From positions 726,501 through 790,500 of the forward strand of contig BSBK01002085.1 of NCBI GenBank assembly GCA_027943335.1: a stretch of DNA of 64,000 nt. The letters run 5' to 3'. Each line of letters starts with the position of its first letter. The first letter of the stretch is position 1. The notes under the pieces were generated by a model. The model did not search any database and was not told where the DNA came from. It saw nothing but the letters and a program-made list of their open reading frames with translations. Below, piece by piece: positions 33,840 to 44,335 of the stretch. Made by a program: the position numbers and the translations under genes. Source of the DNA: Chamaecyparis obtusa (lineage: Eukaryota > Streptophyta > Pinopsida > Cupressales > Cupressaceae).

Positions 33840-34439
33840 CTCCCTCTTAGTGAGAGAGGATTGATAATCACAAGATGTGAGTGTTATTGAAATCCCCGAC
33901 TTAATTCGGAACTGGATTCCCCTTTTAAAATAACACATAATCACTCTAGATCAGGATTTCCGGCATGGTCCGGAATATAAATTCAACTTGATGAAAGAAA
34001 TTTATCACAATCCCTGACTCAATTCGGAACTGGATTTTAGTGATAAACATAGGTGTCAAGATATTTGGCGCAATTTGAATCAAAACTTGAAGCACTAGTT
34101 ATCATGACCCCCGACTAAATTCGGAACTGGATTAGATGATAACTTAAGTCAAACTATTGTAGGTCGTCACCTTACAATAGTGACCTTACACACAAGAAAG
34201 ATCGTCATTTTTCAAAATACACATGATCCCTGAATAAATTCGGAACTGGATTAGATGATAACTTAAGTCAAACTATTGTAGGTCGTCACCTTACAATAGT
34301 GACCTTACACACGAGAAAGATCGTCATCTTTCAAAATACACAATATTGCAATATTTAATTTTATTCATGAATACATTAATGTACATATTTAAGAGATAGA
34401 ATCTTAGAAATTTAATCACAACTTAATCATACCAAGTCT
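33840..34439 (-). other. 3' untranslated region of copia A with four AATTCGGAACTGGATT repeats and a 119-bp tandem duplication
   Basis: The block CCCGACT-AATTCGGAACTGGATT or a close variant occurs near 33895, 34015, 34112 and 34230. The last two belong to a 119-bp direct duplication (aacttaagtc at 34141 and 34260). A purine-rich tract in element sense, aagagggag (plus strand 33840-33848), precedes the 3' LTR as polypurine tract. No ORF is present. Confidence 0.75.
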
Positions 34440-36779
34440 CTATCTGAAGTACTCAATTTTCAACTTTGCAAGAGGCTTGGTAAAACTATCAGCATTTTGT
34501 TCCTTAGTACTGATGTAGACGAGTTTGATAATATCTTTGTCTACCATGTCTCTTATGTAGTGATAAGGAATTTCTGTGTTTGGAGCGATTGTGAAAAACT
34601 GGATTTACAAAAAGCTTAATGCAACTTTGATTGTCACAATAAATTACTGTAGGTTTTAGAGGCTTGCCAAACAATCCAAATAGTAACTTCCTTAACCATA
34701 CTGCTTCTCGAGCACCCATAGAGGCGGCCATGTATTCTGCTTTGGTAGAACTTTGAGCAATAGTTGACTGTTTTCTACTCAACCACGAAATCATTGCTGA
34801 TCCAAGGCTAAAGCAACATCCTATAGTGCTTTTACGATCGATTGAATTTCCGGCCCAATCAAAGTCAGTGAACCCTTGAAGTTGTATCTCAACATTCTTG
34901 TACTTTAGACCCAACTCAATTGTACCACATAAATATCTCAGAATATGTTTAGGGGTTGTTAAGTGGATCTTCTTAGGTTCACACATGAAATGACTTAAAA
35001 CATTTGTAGCATAGCAGATATCAGGACAAGTGTTTACCAAGAACATAAGTGATCCAATTAGTTGTCTGTAATATGAAGAATCTATAGGCTCTGAATTTGT
35101 AGCTTCTTCTTTGAGTTTATGAAGATTTATTTCCATTGGAGTGGTTAAAGGTTTACACTCCATGCCAAATCTGGTTAAGATGTCCATAGTGTATTTTCTT
35201 TGATTTAGAAAAATATGATTTTCTTTCTGTACTACTTCTAATCCTAAGAAGTAGTGTAACAACCCTAGATCCTTCATGTCAAATTCATTTGTGAGTTCTT
35301 GTTTGCATTTAGCAATAAGATGATCTTCTCCCGTTATTAATAAGTCATCAACATAAAGAACTATAATTACCATTTCACCTTTGGATATTTTGAGGTATAT
35401 ATTAGGATCGGCTTCATTCTTGGAGTATCCTAACTTGGAGAGATAATTGTCTATATGTTCATACCAAGCCCTGGGAGCTTTCTTAAGACCGTAAAGTGCT
35501 TTCTTCAATTTGCAAACATAATTATTGTCATGGGCTATGAAACCTTCTGAATGTTCTAGGTATACTTCTTCAATAACACCATTTAGAAATGTTGTTTTTA
35601 CATCCATTTGATGTATCTTCCACCCCTTGGATGCTGCAATGGCTATAATGGTTCTTACAGAAGTGTATCGAGCAACCGGAGAAAAGGTTTCTTCGTAGTC
35701 AATTCCGACCTTTTGAGAAAAACCCTTGGCAACAAATCTGGCTTTATGTTTTTCAATACTACCATCAGAAGCATATTTCACTTTGAATAGCCATCCAAAG
35801 GAGATGATGGTTTTCCCTTTTGGTCTAGGCACTACTTCCCAAACATCATTTTTTACAATAGATTGGTATTCTTCGATCATCGCATCTTTCCAAACTTGAC
35901 ATGCTAGGGTTTCTTTAACATTAGATGGTTCTGATTTTGTAAGTTCTGCTATAAGTGCAAGATAGCACTTCTGATTTCTTGTTCTTTTACTTTCTTTAGA
36001 CATTTCATCTGGTTCAACATTGTTTTCCTCAATCATTTTTCTTGCCCGTAATGGTCTTTTCTTGCTGTTAGGAATTTCAACATCTTCAAGGTGAGATAAA
36101 GGAAGTTCATTGTTTTCTATTATGTTCTCTCTTTGATTCTCATTATCTTGAAAGGCATTCTCCCTTTGATTCTCAATTTCATCATATTCTATAGTATTCT
36201 CCCTTTGATTCTCATTTGATCCTTCTTCTCTAAGTGTAGAAATTTTCAGATCAATGTCTTCTTCAAATTTGATATCTCTTTTAATTTCAATGGATTTTTG
36301 TCCTGATATGTATATCCTGTATCCTTTAGTAGTTTCACTATAACCAACAAATATTCCTCTCTTTCCAGAGGGATCTAGTTTGGTTCTTTTCTCTTTGGGA
36401 ATGTGAATATATACAGGACATCTGAAGATTCTAAGATGACTTAGATCTGGCTTATTTCCTGTAAAGGCTTCCTCAGGTGTGATGTTATCTAGAATAGAGT
36501 GAGGACATCTATTTTGAATGTATACATCAGTATTGGATGCTTCGGCCCAAAAGGAGGTATGAAGATTTTGATCATGCATCATAGCCTTGGCAGCTTCAAA
36601 AATAGTTCTATTTTTTCTTTCTGCTACTCCATTTTGTTGAAAATTATAAGGTGCTGTATACTCCCTTTTAATCCCAACAAAAATGCAAAATTCTTTAAAG
36701 TTTTCAGAATTATATTCACCCCCATTATCTGATCTTAGGATTTTTATTTTCTTCCTAGTTTGGTTTTCAACTAATGCTT
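34440..36779 (-). pseudogene. Copia A pol: integrase core end, reverse transcriptase, RNase H
   Basis: The longest open piece is 34504-36582 (692 codons). The same frame is open upstream through the integrase motif SDNGGEYNSENFKEF and FQQNGVAERKNRTIFEAAKA. RT motifs follow: WKDAMIEEYQSI, KARFVAKGFSQK, QMDVKTTFLNG (usual Ala is Thr), CKLKKALYGLKKAPRAWYE and the catalytic VLYVDDLLITG. The copia RNase H part has DFDWAGNSIDRKSTIG, QSSTKAEYMAAS and IYCDNQSC. A short deletion near 34580 shifts the frame; the last part (NADSFTKPLAKLKIEYF) continues to the TAG at 34440-34442. Confidence 0.93.
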
Positions 36780-37406
36780 TGAATTCCTTGTTAGCAATAC
36801 TTCATTTGATTCTTTTAGTTTAATAAAATAAATCCAAGTTTTTCTAGAGTAATCGTCAATGAAGATCACATAGTATGAAAAACCTCCTAGTGAGAGAGTT
36901 GACATAGGTCCACATAAATCAGTGTGAATGAGTTCTAATACAACTTTGGTTTTATGTTCACAAGAGGGAAAGGATCTTTTTATATTTTTTCCTAGAGCAC
37001 GCCCTTTACAAGTACTTATATGATTAGAGTTTAGATTTGATATGCATGTAGTAATTTTCTTAAGGGAGGGAAGGGTGCTAAATTCAAGATGACCTAATCT
37101 TTGGTGCCAGAGTTCATTAGTGTTTGATACTTCATTACTTAGAGCTGATTTGAAACTATTTCCTACTTTGTATAGGCTTCCATCTCTATACCCTAAGGAA
37201 ATAGCATTTTTAATATTGGTGTTCTTTGTCCATATTGATACTTTATTTTCTTGGAATGTGACTCGATAGCCTTGATCGGCTAAGCCTGAAATAGAGACCA
37301 AGTTCCTTTTTATGCCTGGTACAAAGAGAACATCTTTCAATAGTAGAGTTGCCCCTAATTTTAACTTGATTGAGCAGGTCGCAATTCCTTTTGTTGGATA
37401 AGTGGA
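36771..37406 (-). pseudogene. Copia A GAG-pre-integrase and integrase N-terminal half
   Basis: The segment 37340-36771 reads KDVLFVPGIKRNLVSISGL, then ELWHQRLGHLEFSTL with the His pair of the zinc module, ELIHTDLCGPM with the first catalytic Asp, and VIFIDDYSRKTWIYF. A frameshift near 36779 separates it from the rest of pol. Upstream it joins protease across element B: the ACAAT duplication is shared, and the frame continues as STYPTKGIA. Confidence 0.9.
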
Positions 37407-37411
37407 ATTGT
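37407..37411 (+). repeat. Left target-site duplication of element B (ATTGT)
   Basis: ATTGT occurs directly before TGTTAGC at 37412 and again at 45417-45421 after the B 3' LTR. Confidence 0.92.
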
Positions 37412-38505
37412 TGTTAGCAATTTAAGTTGTCATTAGTGTAAATTCACAAACACCATGCACCGGTAAGAGCTCACCGGTCACTTACGCTACTTGGAAGACA
37501 TCGGTAGACAAGAAACAGAGTATGTGTCTTGGTAGATGTAAGCACCAATAGATTGATCTAAGTACTCAGTACCGGTCTTATAAGTGGATACAGAGATGAA
37601 CCGAGTATAGGATGTAGCGATCTAACTGCATAAATATCCGATCCGGATTCTGCAGATCAGTTTGAGTTAAAATCGGATTATACGGGACATCCACCGCTCT
37701 AAAGTGGAATTAGCTTTTTTAACGGGAGTTAGCTTTATTTCTACGGATGTTTTTAAGGTAAACTCCAGATCACAATGCATAGCTTTTTGCTAGTTGCATG
37801 ATTTCTTGTTGAGTTTACAACCTGGCGGTTCTATGAGTTAAGGGTTTCATTAAGGTGAACCCTTGTATAAATACAGGTCATAGGACGCAAGAAAGAAGGT
37901 TGTTGAGAAAACAGAACGGTGAAGAGACATCTGCGTAGCAATCACAGTCACTAGAGATGAAAGGCAAAGAGGCAAAAAAGATTCAACAGCTAGGCAAACT
38001 GGGGAAGAGATCAACAGGTATGATCTAATCAGACAATTAGTGTCATAGAAGATCATTGCTTTTGTAAGGTGTGAAAGCAAGTTAAAATCCCTATATCAGG
38101 GTGGACCTAATCGGTTCTTTCTAAAATCCCCTAACAGGGTAACATCATTGTTGATGTTAAAAGTCCTTTAACCAGGCAACTCCTAAAAGAGTTAAGATCT
38201 TAACCGATCTTCTACCAAATCCTTTAACCAGGTAGCACTCTAACAAGTGTTTTGTAAGCTCCTAATAGGGCGCCTTCATTCTCTAGTAGTGAAGTTGTGA
38301 GCTCTGTCTCACCGTGGTATTTTCTTTCTAACTGATGATTTCCACGTATATATCTTGTGTTGATCTATGTACTTCTTTTATAGTTATGAATGTTTGTTTT
38401 ACACTTTGCTTAGATTACAAGAAGTATTAAACAAGATTGGAATTATAGTAGAAAATAGTTCTTACTGATTCAACCCCCCCTCTCAGTAACCGGTTAATAA
38501 TAACA
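37412..38505 (+). repeat. 5' LTR of element B
   Basis: Starts TGTTAGCAATTTAAG and ends CCGGTTAATAATAACA. TATA box TATAAATA at 37866-37873. Downstream (about 38083-38275) is a series of short inverted motifs such as CCCTATATCAGGG, CCCCTAACAGGG, CCTTTAACCAGG (twice) and CTCCTAATAGGG. The motif CTGATTCAACCCCCCCTCTC lies about 20 bp before the end. Confidence 0.93.
37866..37873 (+). promoter_or_regulatory. TATA box of the element B 5' LTR
   Basis: TATAAATA in the context cttgTATAAATAcaggtcatagg is conserved in the B 3' LTR (44771-44778) and the C 5' LTR (48575-48582). A transcript would start about 30 bp downstream. Confidence 0.75.
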
Positions 38506-38507
38506 AT

Positions 38508-38519
38508 TGGTATCAGAGC
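38508..38519 (+). other. Primer-binding site of element B (initiator Met-tRNA)
   Basis: TGGTATCAGAGC, two bases after the LTR end, is a perfect complement of the 3' end of plant initiator Met-tRNA. Elements C (49214) and E (62765) have the same sequence and the same spacing. Confidence 0.92.
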
Positions 38520-38563
38520 TTCATTCTCTATACATAAAAGTCTAACAGCTTGAGAGAAAAATC

Positions 38564-39802
38564 ATGGAGGGTTACCAGTATCAAAAACAGCTAGAGGAAG
38601 CCAATGAGATAATTGCCTCTCTGGAGAATAGGCAGAGAAGGTCACTTGCAAAGAGGAAGGAGCTGGCTCTGCACCTGAATGAAAGCAATGAGACCATTGA
38701 TGAACTCTCAGGGCAGAGTGGATTTGATGAAGCTGAGGAAGCAATCTCTAAGCTTATGGAGAGGAACCAGATCCTGACCGATCAGATCTCCAACTTTAAG
38801 AGGGAACAAGAGGATAATCCTGAGGATGACTGAACTAATTGAGAAAAGAAGAAAAGCTGAAGATGAAAGAAACACAACGGTCAAATCCTTAACAGCCTCT
38901 GAAAAAGAAAAGAACCGGGCAGAGGAAGCTGTAGGAGCAAATGAACTGATCATTTTGCAACTCCAAGAAGACATGCAAATTGTCACCCAAGAAAACGCCA
39001 ACATGCAAAACGGTTGGCATGATAGGGATGAAGCATGCAAAAGACTAGCACTAGAGCTGTATCAACTGAAGGAACAAATGAAAGAACTTGAAGAAAGAAA
39101 TGAAACCCTAAGAAGATACAACGAGAGCTTGATGAGCAACTCAAAGCTCAAAGAAAGCACAAATATCACACCGGTCTTGGATTCACCGGTAATGACACCA
39201 AAGAGATTGGTGAATCTTCTAGAGCAAAGACAAGCAAGAAGGATAAGAAGAAGCCGCTAGCCCAAAAAGGTAAGAAAACTTTTAACACCTCTTGCAATCA
39301 TTGTGGGAAACCGCTGGCCCAAAAAGGTAAGAAAACTTTTAACACCTCTTGCAATCATTGTGGGAAACCAGGTCATAGAACAAACAACTGCAAGAATGCA
39401 CCGGTAAAGCCAAACAACAACTACTGCAAGAACTGTTGCAAGTTTGGCCACAAGGCCAATGAATGCTGGTCTAGTCCCACATCGGTGTCCAGTGGAAACA
39501 GGGGAAGCTTCAAGGGCTACTGCTATGCATGCAATAAATTTGGACACAAGGCTGAAGAATGCAGATCAAAGACAATGACATTTAGATCCCCAAGACCAGT
39601 CTTCACCAAGAGAAACAAGAACCGATGCACAGCCAACTGTACAAACTATGGGATGCATAGTCACAATGACTCTTGGAGCAAATCACCCAACCCAAGAAGG
39701 GTGAACCCATGGAAGACAACTAGAGTAGTCTGCTATCACTGCAACAAAGTTGGACACCTAGCAAAAGACTGCAGGAACCGGTCCAAGAACATAAGGAAAT
39801 GA
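38564..39802 (+). pseudogene. Element B ORF1: coiled-coil protein with CCHC zinc knuckles (two frameshifts)
   Basis: The ATG at 38564 opens a strongly helical Glu/Lys/Leu/Asn-rich protein (QKQLEEANEIIASLENRQRR, ASEKEKNRAEEAVGANELI), predicted as a long coiled coil. A one-base loss near 38822 and another shift near 39250 break the frame; C is open across the first point. Zinc knuckles C-x2-C-x4-H-x4-C follow: CNHCGKPGHRTNNC (about 39352-39393), CKNCCKFGHKANEC, CYACNKFGHKAEEC, a decayed CTNYGMHSHNDSW and CYHCNKVGHLAKDC. It lacks the UBN2-type copia capsid seen in elements A and E. A nucleic-acid-binding Gag substitute is the natural reading. Confidence 0.8.
39254..39367 (+). repeat. 57-bp tandem duplication in B ORF1
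   Basis: Two adjacent 57-bp units (39254-39310 and 39311-39367) differ at one base. They duplicate 19 codons in frame, including the first two cysteines of the first zinc knuckle (CNHCGKP), so one half-knuckle is left without its His and last Cys. Confidence 0.92.
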
Positions 39803-40364
39803 TCGATCAAACCGGAAGAAAAGACCTCATCCTCAAATGAGAAGATCAATAAAGAAGAAAAGACTAGAAAATCAGTCAGACAGATTTGGTTCAAAAAGGA
39901 ATCAAAGAGCTTTGCTGAGGAGAAAACAGAAGAAAGATCATCATTTGCTGATGGTGATATCTCTTCAGCAAACTGAGCCGTAAAGGCTTAGAGGGAACCG
40001 GTAGACTATCTACCGTTCCCGGTAAGACTGGTGAGAATCGGACTCAGTCTACAAGGACAACCAGACAAGTAAGAAGTAATCAACCGGGGTTTGCCAAACC
40101 GAAAAACCCAGATAACCGGTTGGCAAAAACGGAAAGAAAAGTTAGGTGAGGCATTTATTACTGTAGCCGTTTAACAAATAGTTACCGTTTGATAATTACC
40201 GTTATGACCTAACCCTATAAAAGAAAGAAGAATTACTCAACATTTTTACTTTGCTTTCATTGAGATTAAAGAATTTTTATGAGTAATATTCTTGCGCTTT
40301 GATCATCGTGAGTGATTATCTATTAGACCGATCAAAGCTTCTTTCTGTGAATCAACTGTTCGCA
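39803..40364 (+). other. Intercistronic region of element B with promoter-like features
   Basis: No ORF is supported between ORF1 and ORF2. The first half (39803-40000) looks like decayed coding sequence rich in Lys, Glu and Ser. The second half (40140-40270) contains three CCGTT motifs and a TATA box. The counterpart in element C has been deleted. Confidence 0.55.
40167..40223 (+). promoter_or_regulatory. Candidate internal promoter upstream of B ORF2
   Basis: CCGTT occurs at 40167-40171, 40185-40189 and 40199-40203, then TATAAAAG at 40216-40223, followed by a purine-rich and then AT-rich leader to the ATG at 40365. CCGTT is a core of plant MYB-type sites (reverse AACGG). Spacing from TATA to ATG is about 140 bp, normal for a plant gene. 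Activity is inferred from motif order only. Confidence 0.5.
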
Positions 40365-43300
40365 ATGGCCTCATCATTCGCTACACTGAAGTTGATAAAG
40401 GGAGATCAAGTGAATCGACCTGCATATGATATTGCAGCGATCCAGAATCGAGCAACTAATATGGCTGGAGCCTTGTCAACAGTACCAAAGGGCGTCTTTA
40501 TGATAGAAGACGTAACTGCGTTCATCCATGCCAAGCAGGAAGAACTTGGCGAAACATACATTCAAGACGAGTACCTCTCTCTGTGTGAGGATGGAAGACT
40601 GCAAGACCAATACGCAAAGTTGGTGTCGTCCAGTCTTATTAATGGTGTCATCTATCCAACCATCTTCCGACCCGACTGGATTCGACTGGTCCTTAGTCGA
40701 GTGCATGATCCAGGGTTTTGGTTACAAAAGGGTGCAATTACAGAAATAACCAAGGAGGATCTACATCGGGTAACCGGATATAGTCAGGAAGGGGAAGCCT
40801 TGACGCTGCGAACCATCTCAAATGCAATTGTCACAAAGCTAATGAAATCCAACTATGATGGTCGTCTCATGACAGTGAACGACATCGAAGACGATGGGGT
40901 TTGGTTTGCATCCGCGGTGATAGGTTACAAAATCTATCAATCCAGTAATCTCAACAACATAACGGGAGGAGCCATTCATGCCGCCCACCGGATAATGTAC
41001 AATAATGCCAAATATGATATCTGCGAAATGCTATGAGGGCAAATATTCGAGAATATGAAAAAGCTCGATATGGTTAAGAAGAAATCCATGAAGTATGCGA
41101 CCCTGTTAGTATGTCTCTACTTCTACTACCAGAGCTTCTTCCCGGGTATTGGCAAAGTGGCATGGAAGACCAACAGACCAGTCATGCACCAGATAGCTGA
41201 ATTGGCCAACCAACTGGGAAACCAATTAAGTAAAGTTATGAACGAATATTTTGAAGCCTTTCAACTGAGGATGCATGCAAGGGAGCGGATATCGACAACA
41301 ATTATTGAAGCATAGAAGGATGATGTGTGTTTTCAGGTTTCTACCGACCACTGCATCATTCAAGCAGTGGAACCAAGAACGGAGTATGCTCTTGAGCTAG
41401 GGTATGAGATCACCACCAAAATTGCTAAAGCATATGCTGATGCCCTAAACGAAAAAAATCTGGATCTCACTGCCAACCGGTTTGGCACATTTGCAGAGAT
41501 TTTGGAGAATCTGAAAAAGAGGCCACCGATCAAGAATGTCTACAAGAGGGCCCCCACACCAAAGAAGAAACCGGCAACTGAGCAACCCAAGGCTCAAAAG
41601 AAGAAGACAAAACCGGTATCCAGTGCCCTGGCAGCAGAACAAGAGGAGTTAGACTCAAAAGATACAGTTCCTTTAATGAAAAGGAAGAGGGGTTCAAGCG
41701 AACCGGTGAAGGAACCTGAACCAAGACCAAAAAGACAAGATATTGATGAATTAGTAGCAAGAATAAACGATACAGGGAGGTTAGGACAAGTGGGAAGAAG
41801 GTACAAATTAAGCAATGATGAAGACAGAAGGAAAATTGAAGAAGCGATAGTATTCTGCCTTCATAAATTCAATCTGCATCCTAATGAACTTCACAAGGCT
41901 GTACCTAAGGATCTCTTAGAAATAATTGAAGCTAGATGGAAAGCTTCAATGGAAAGAGAGGAGCTGAGGATACGTGCTCTTCTAGAGGTTCAGAATCATC
42001 TCACTCTGGAAGAAGCCACAGAACAAGCTGAACTACACCAACAAACCTTCTTAACAAAAAGAAAAAATCGGTCTCATGCTTATTGGGGAAGCTGAGAAAG
42101 TGCATGAGGAAGGAGTAGTAATGTGGACCAAACTTCTTCAGGCCCAACAGCAAGCTGAGGAAGAATGCCAAAGAGCCACAGTTCAACCGGTCCTTAACAC
42201 CGGTAAAGGCAAAGGAGTGCTTGGAGCGGAAGCACCTGTCAAAGAAAAGAGCTCCACAGTACCGGTCATCGACATCACCGATGAAAAGAGCAACGAGCCA
42301 GCACGTCCAGCCATTCTCATCTCTCCGAGCAAAGGTAACACTAAACCTATGTCAGTCAATGATATAGTTGATGAAGTAATGGACTTCGGTATAATAGACA
42401 ACGTCGCTAAGTGGTATAGTGTGCTAGAAGAAGATGATAAGAAAGCAGTAATTGTAGCTATATTGGAAACTTTTCTGGACTTTCACAAAACTCCAAGGGA
42501 CTACAGGTGTCAGTTTCCATCGGAATTAAATTCTAGAATTTAGGCCAAATGGAGAATCAGTCTAGGAATAAATACAAGAATTAACAGAGAAACCTTGTCT
42601 AAAGTCAAACCTGGCCTAAGTGAAGAAAGGATAAAGCTTCTACTAGAAGAAACATCAATGAATTTGGATACTAAATATAGAGTTGCCAAAATAATAAATG
42701 GATTTGAAAATGAGGTCTACAAGGAGACTCTGGATTTCTGGAAAAATTATGATTTCAATACCCTGGACAATTTAGGTCCTCAGGATCAAGCTGAACAATT
42801 ACAAGCACCACCGGTCAAATTCACCACTGGTGAAGAACCTTCTACCGGAAAGGAAAATGTTCAAACAGAGGAGTTCACATCTAGTGAACAAATAAATGTT
42901 GAACAAGAGATAGGAAGTGAAATACTTGTGGGAGAACTCCATACTGCTAAAGAGCAGCTCACAGAAGAAGTCCCACCAGAAGATCAACTTCAACAAGGAA
43001 AAGATGTTGAAGTTAATTTGCAACCAGAAGGTGATGCTTAGAATGAGGAAGAACCACCTGTAGAGCAAGTCCTACCTGAACTAAAGGTTCAACCAGAAAA
43101 TACAGCTCAACAAGGAGCTGAAGAGAATAAGGGACAAGAGGAAGAAATCCCAGTCCACACTGAGCAAGCTCCACTGGAGCAAGAGAAAAGGCAATAGGAA
43201 CATACAGACATACCAAGCTCCTCATCTAAGAGGAAGTTGTCATTTGTCGAGGAGAAGGAAGCCAAAATGAGTAAGGTCACCGATACAGTGGTGGACATTA

Positions 43301-44043
43301 GCAAGATGTCAACAAGGTAGCTAAAAGAGCTGACCAAAAGGAAACAGGACATAGCCTTGACCACCGTAAAGAACATTCTGTGCAACTTTGTACCAGATGC
43401 TGACATAGATGAAGTTGAACCGGTCATCGATTAGCTGGAAGTTCTGGCACAAACTATTGGTGAGGATCTAACTAATCTAGAAACAGTGGCAATTGACCAC
43501 TATGAGAAGAAAAGAGTGGAGATTCTCCACAAACAAGTTGCAGATATCAAGGTAACTCTGTCAAACAACTTGAAAGTTCTTCAATGGTAGATCCAAGTTG
43601 CAGGAAGTTTGATGAGCAAAACTTCAAACTTTGAAATATTTTTGCAAGATCTGACTGAAAAGTCTGCAATGACCTCAGAGAACATAAGAGCTTTGTCATC
43701 CCAATTTGACATCAAGAATAAATCTACAACAAATTTTACCAGAGAAATGACAACTCTTGCTCTAATATTGAGAAAGACAACTAAAGAGGAGAACAAACGA
43801 ATCCAAGATATCATTGGATTTCAGATGTTTCTAGCCCCAACACTTGACATTATGCACCAAACAACAACTTCTACAGAGGCTCTGATCAATTAACCGGATT
43901 ACAAAACTGTGGAAGATATGGAGAACATCATTGTTTCTCTTAAGGCAGCCCAAAAGAACATAGAATATATAACCAGTCAGTGGGCACCATTTCTTCACTC
44001 TGCCAAAACAATTTATAAGGATATCTTCACCAAACTTCAAATG
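40365..44043 (+). pseudogene. Element B ORF2: very long protein of unknown family (disrupted)
   Basis: The start ATG at 40365 (MASSFATLKL) aligns with the ATG of C at 56927. The frame is kept to about 42070 with stops at 41034 and 41310, then shifts by one base and continues to the TGA at 44041-44043, with TAG at 42541, 43039, 43318 and 43432 where C has CAG. Regions in order: a globular part of about 370 residues (FWLQKGAITEITKEDLHRVT, YATLLVCLYFYYQSFFPGIG), a Lys/Arg-rich linker with nuclear-localisation-like clusters (TPKKKP, KKKTKP, KRKRGSS, RPKRQ), a helical part (LHPNELHKAVPKDLLEIIEA), a conserved block (SVNDIVDEVMDFG), an acidic Glu/Gln tract, and a helical C-terminus (NFEIFLQDLTEKS). 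The N-terminal block vaguely recalls uncharacterised plant transposon-borne proteins; I cannot name a family. Confidence 0.75.
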
Positions 44044-44335
44044 TGAAGAGAAGGATAACCCTTTGTCCTATGGAGGCAAAAAGGGGAAGAAGAAGCAGTA
44101 GAAAGCAGATGATATAGAAAGGGAAATGAGAAGAAGAGCAGCACTCAGACAACAGAGGAAAGAGCAAAAAAGAAAAGGAACGGGACAGAACAGCTACAGT
44201 CACTCAACCACCAGAGCACTCAGACAAGGGAAGTGTGCTACAGAGGGAACCAAAGTCTACAAGACCAAGGTATAAATTGTCACAAGTGAGTATGGTTTTG
44301 TGTATGGTTTTGCCACCAATGACAAAGGGGAAGAT
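44044..44335 (+). other. 3' untranslated region and polypurine tract of element B
   Basis: A purine-rich stretch with small decayed ORFs ends in gacaaaggggaagat (44321-44335) just before the 3' LTR, a good plus-strand primer. C has gacaaagtggaagat at 60818-60832. Confidence 0.75.
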
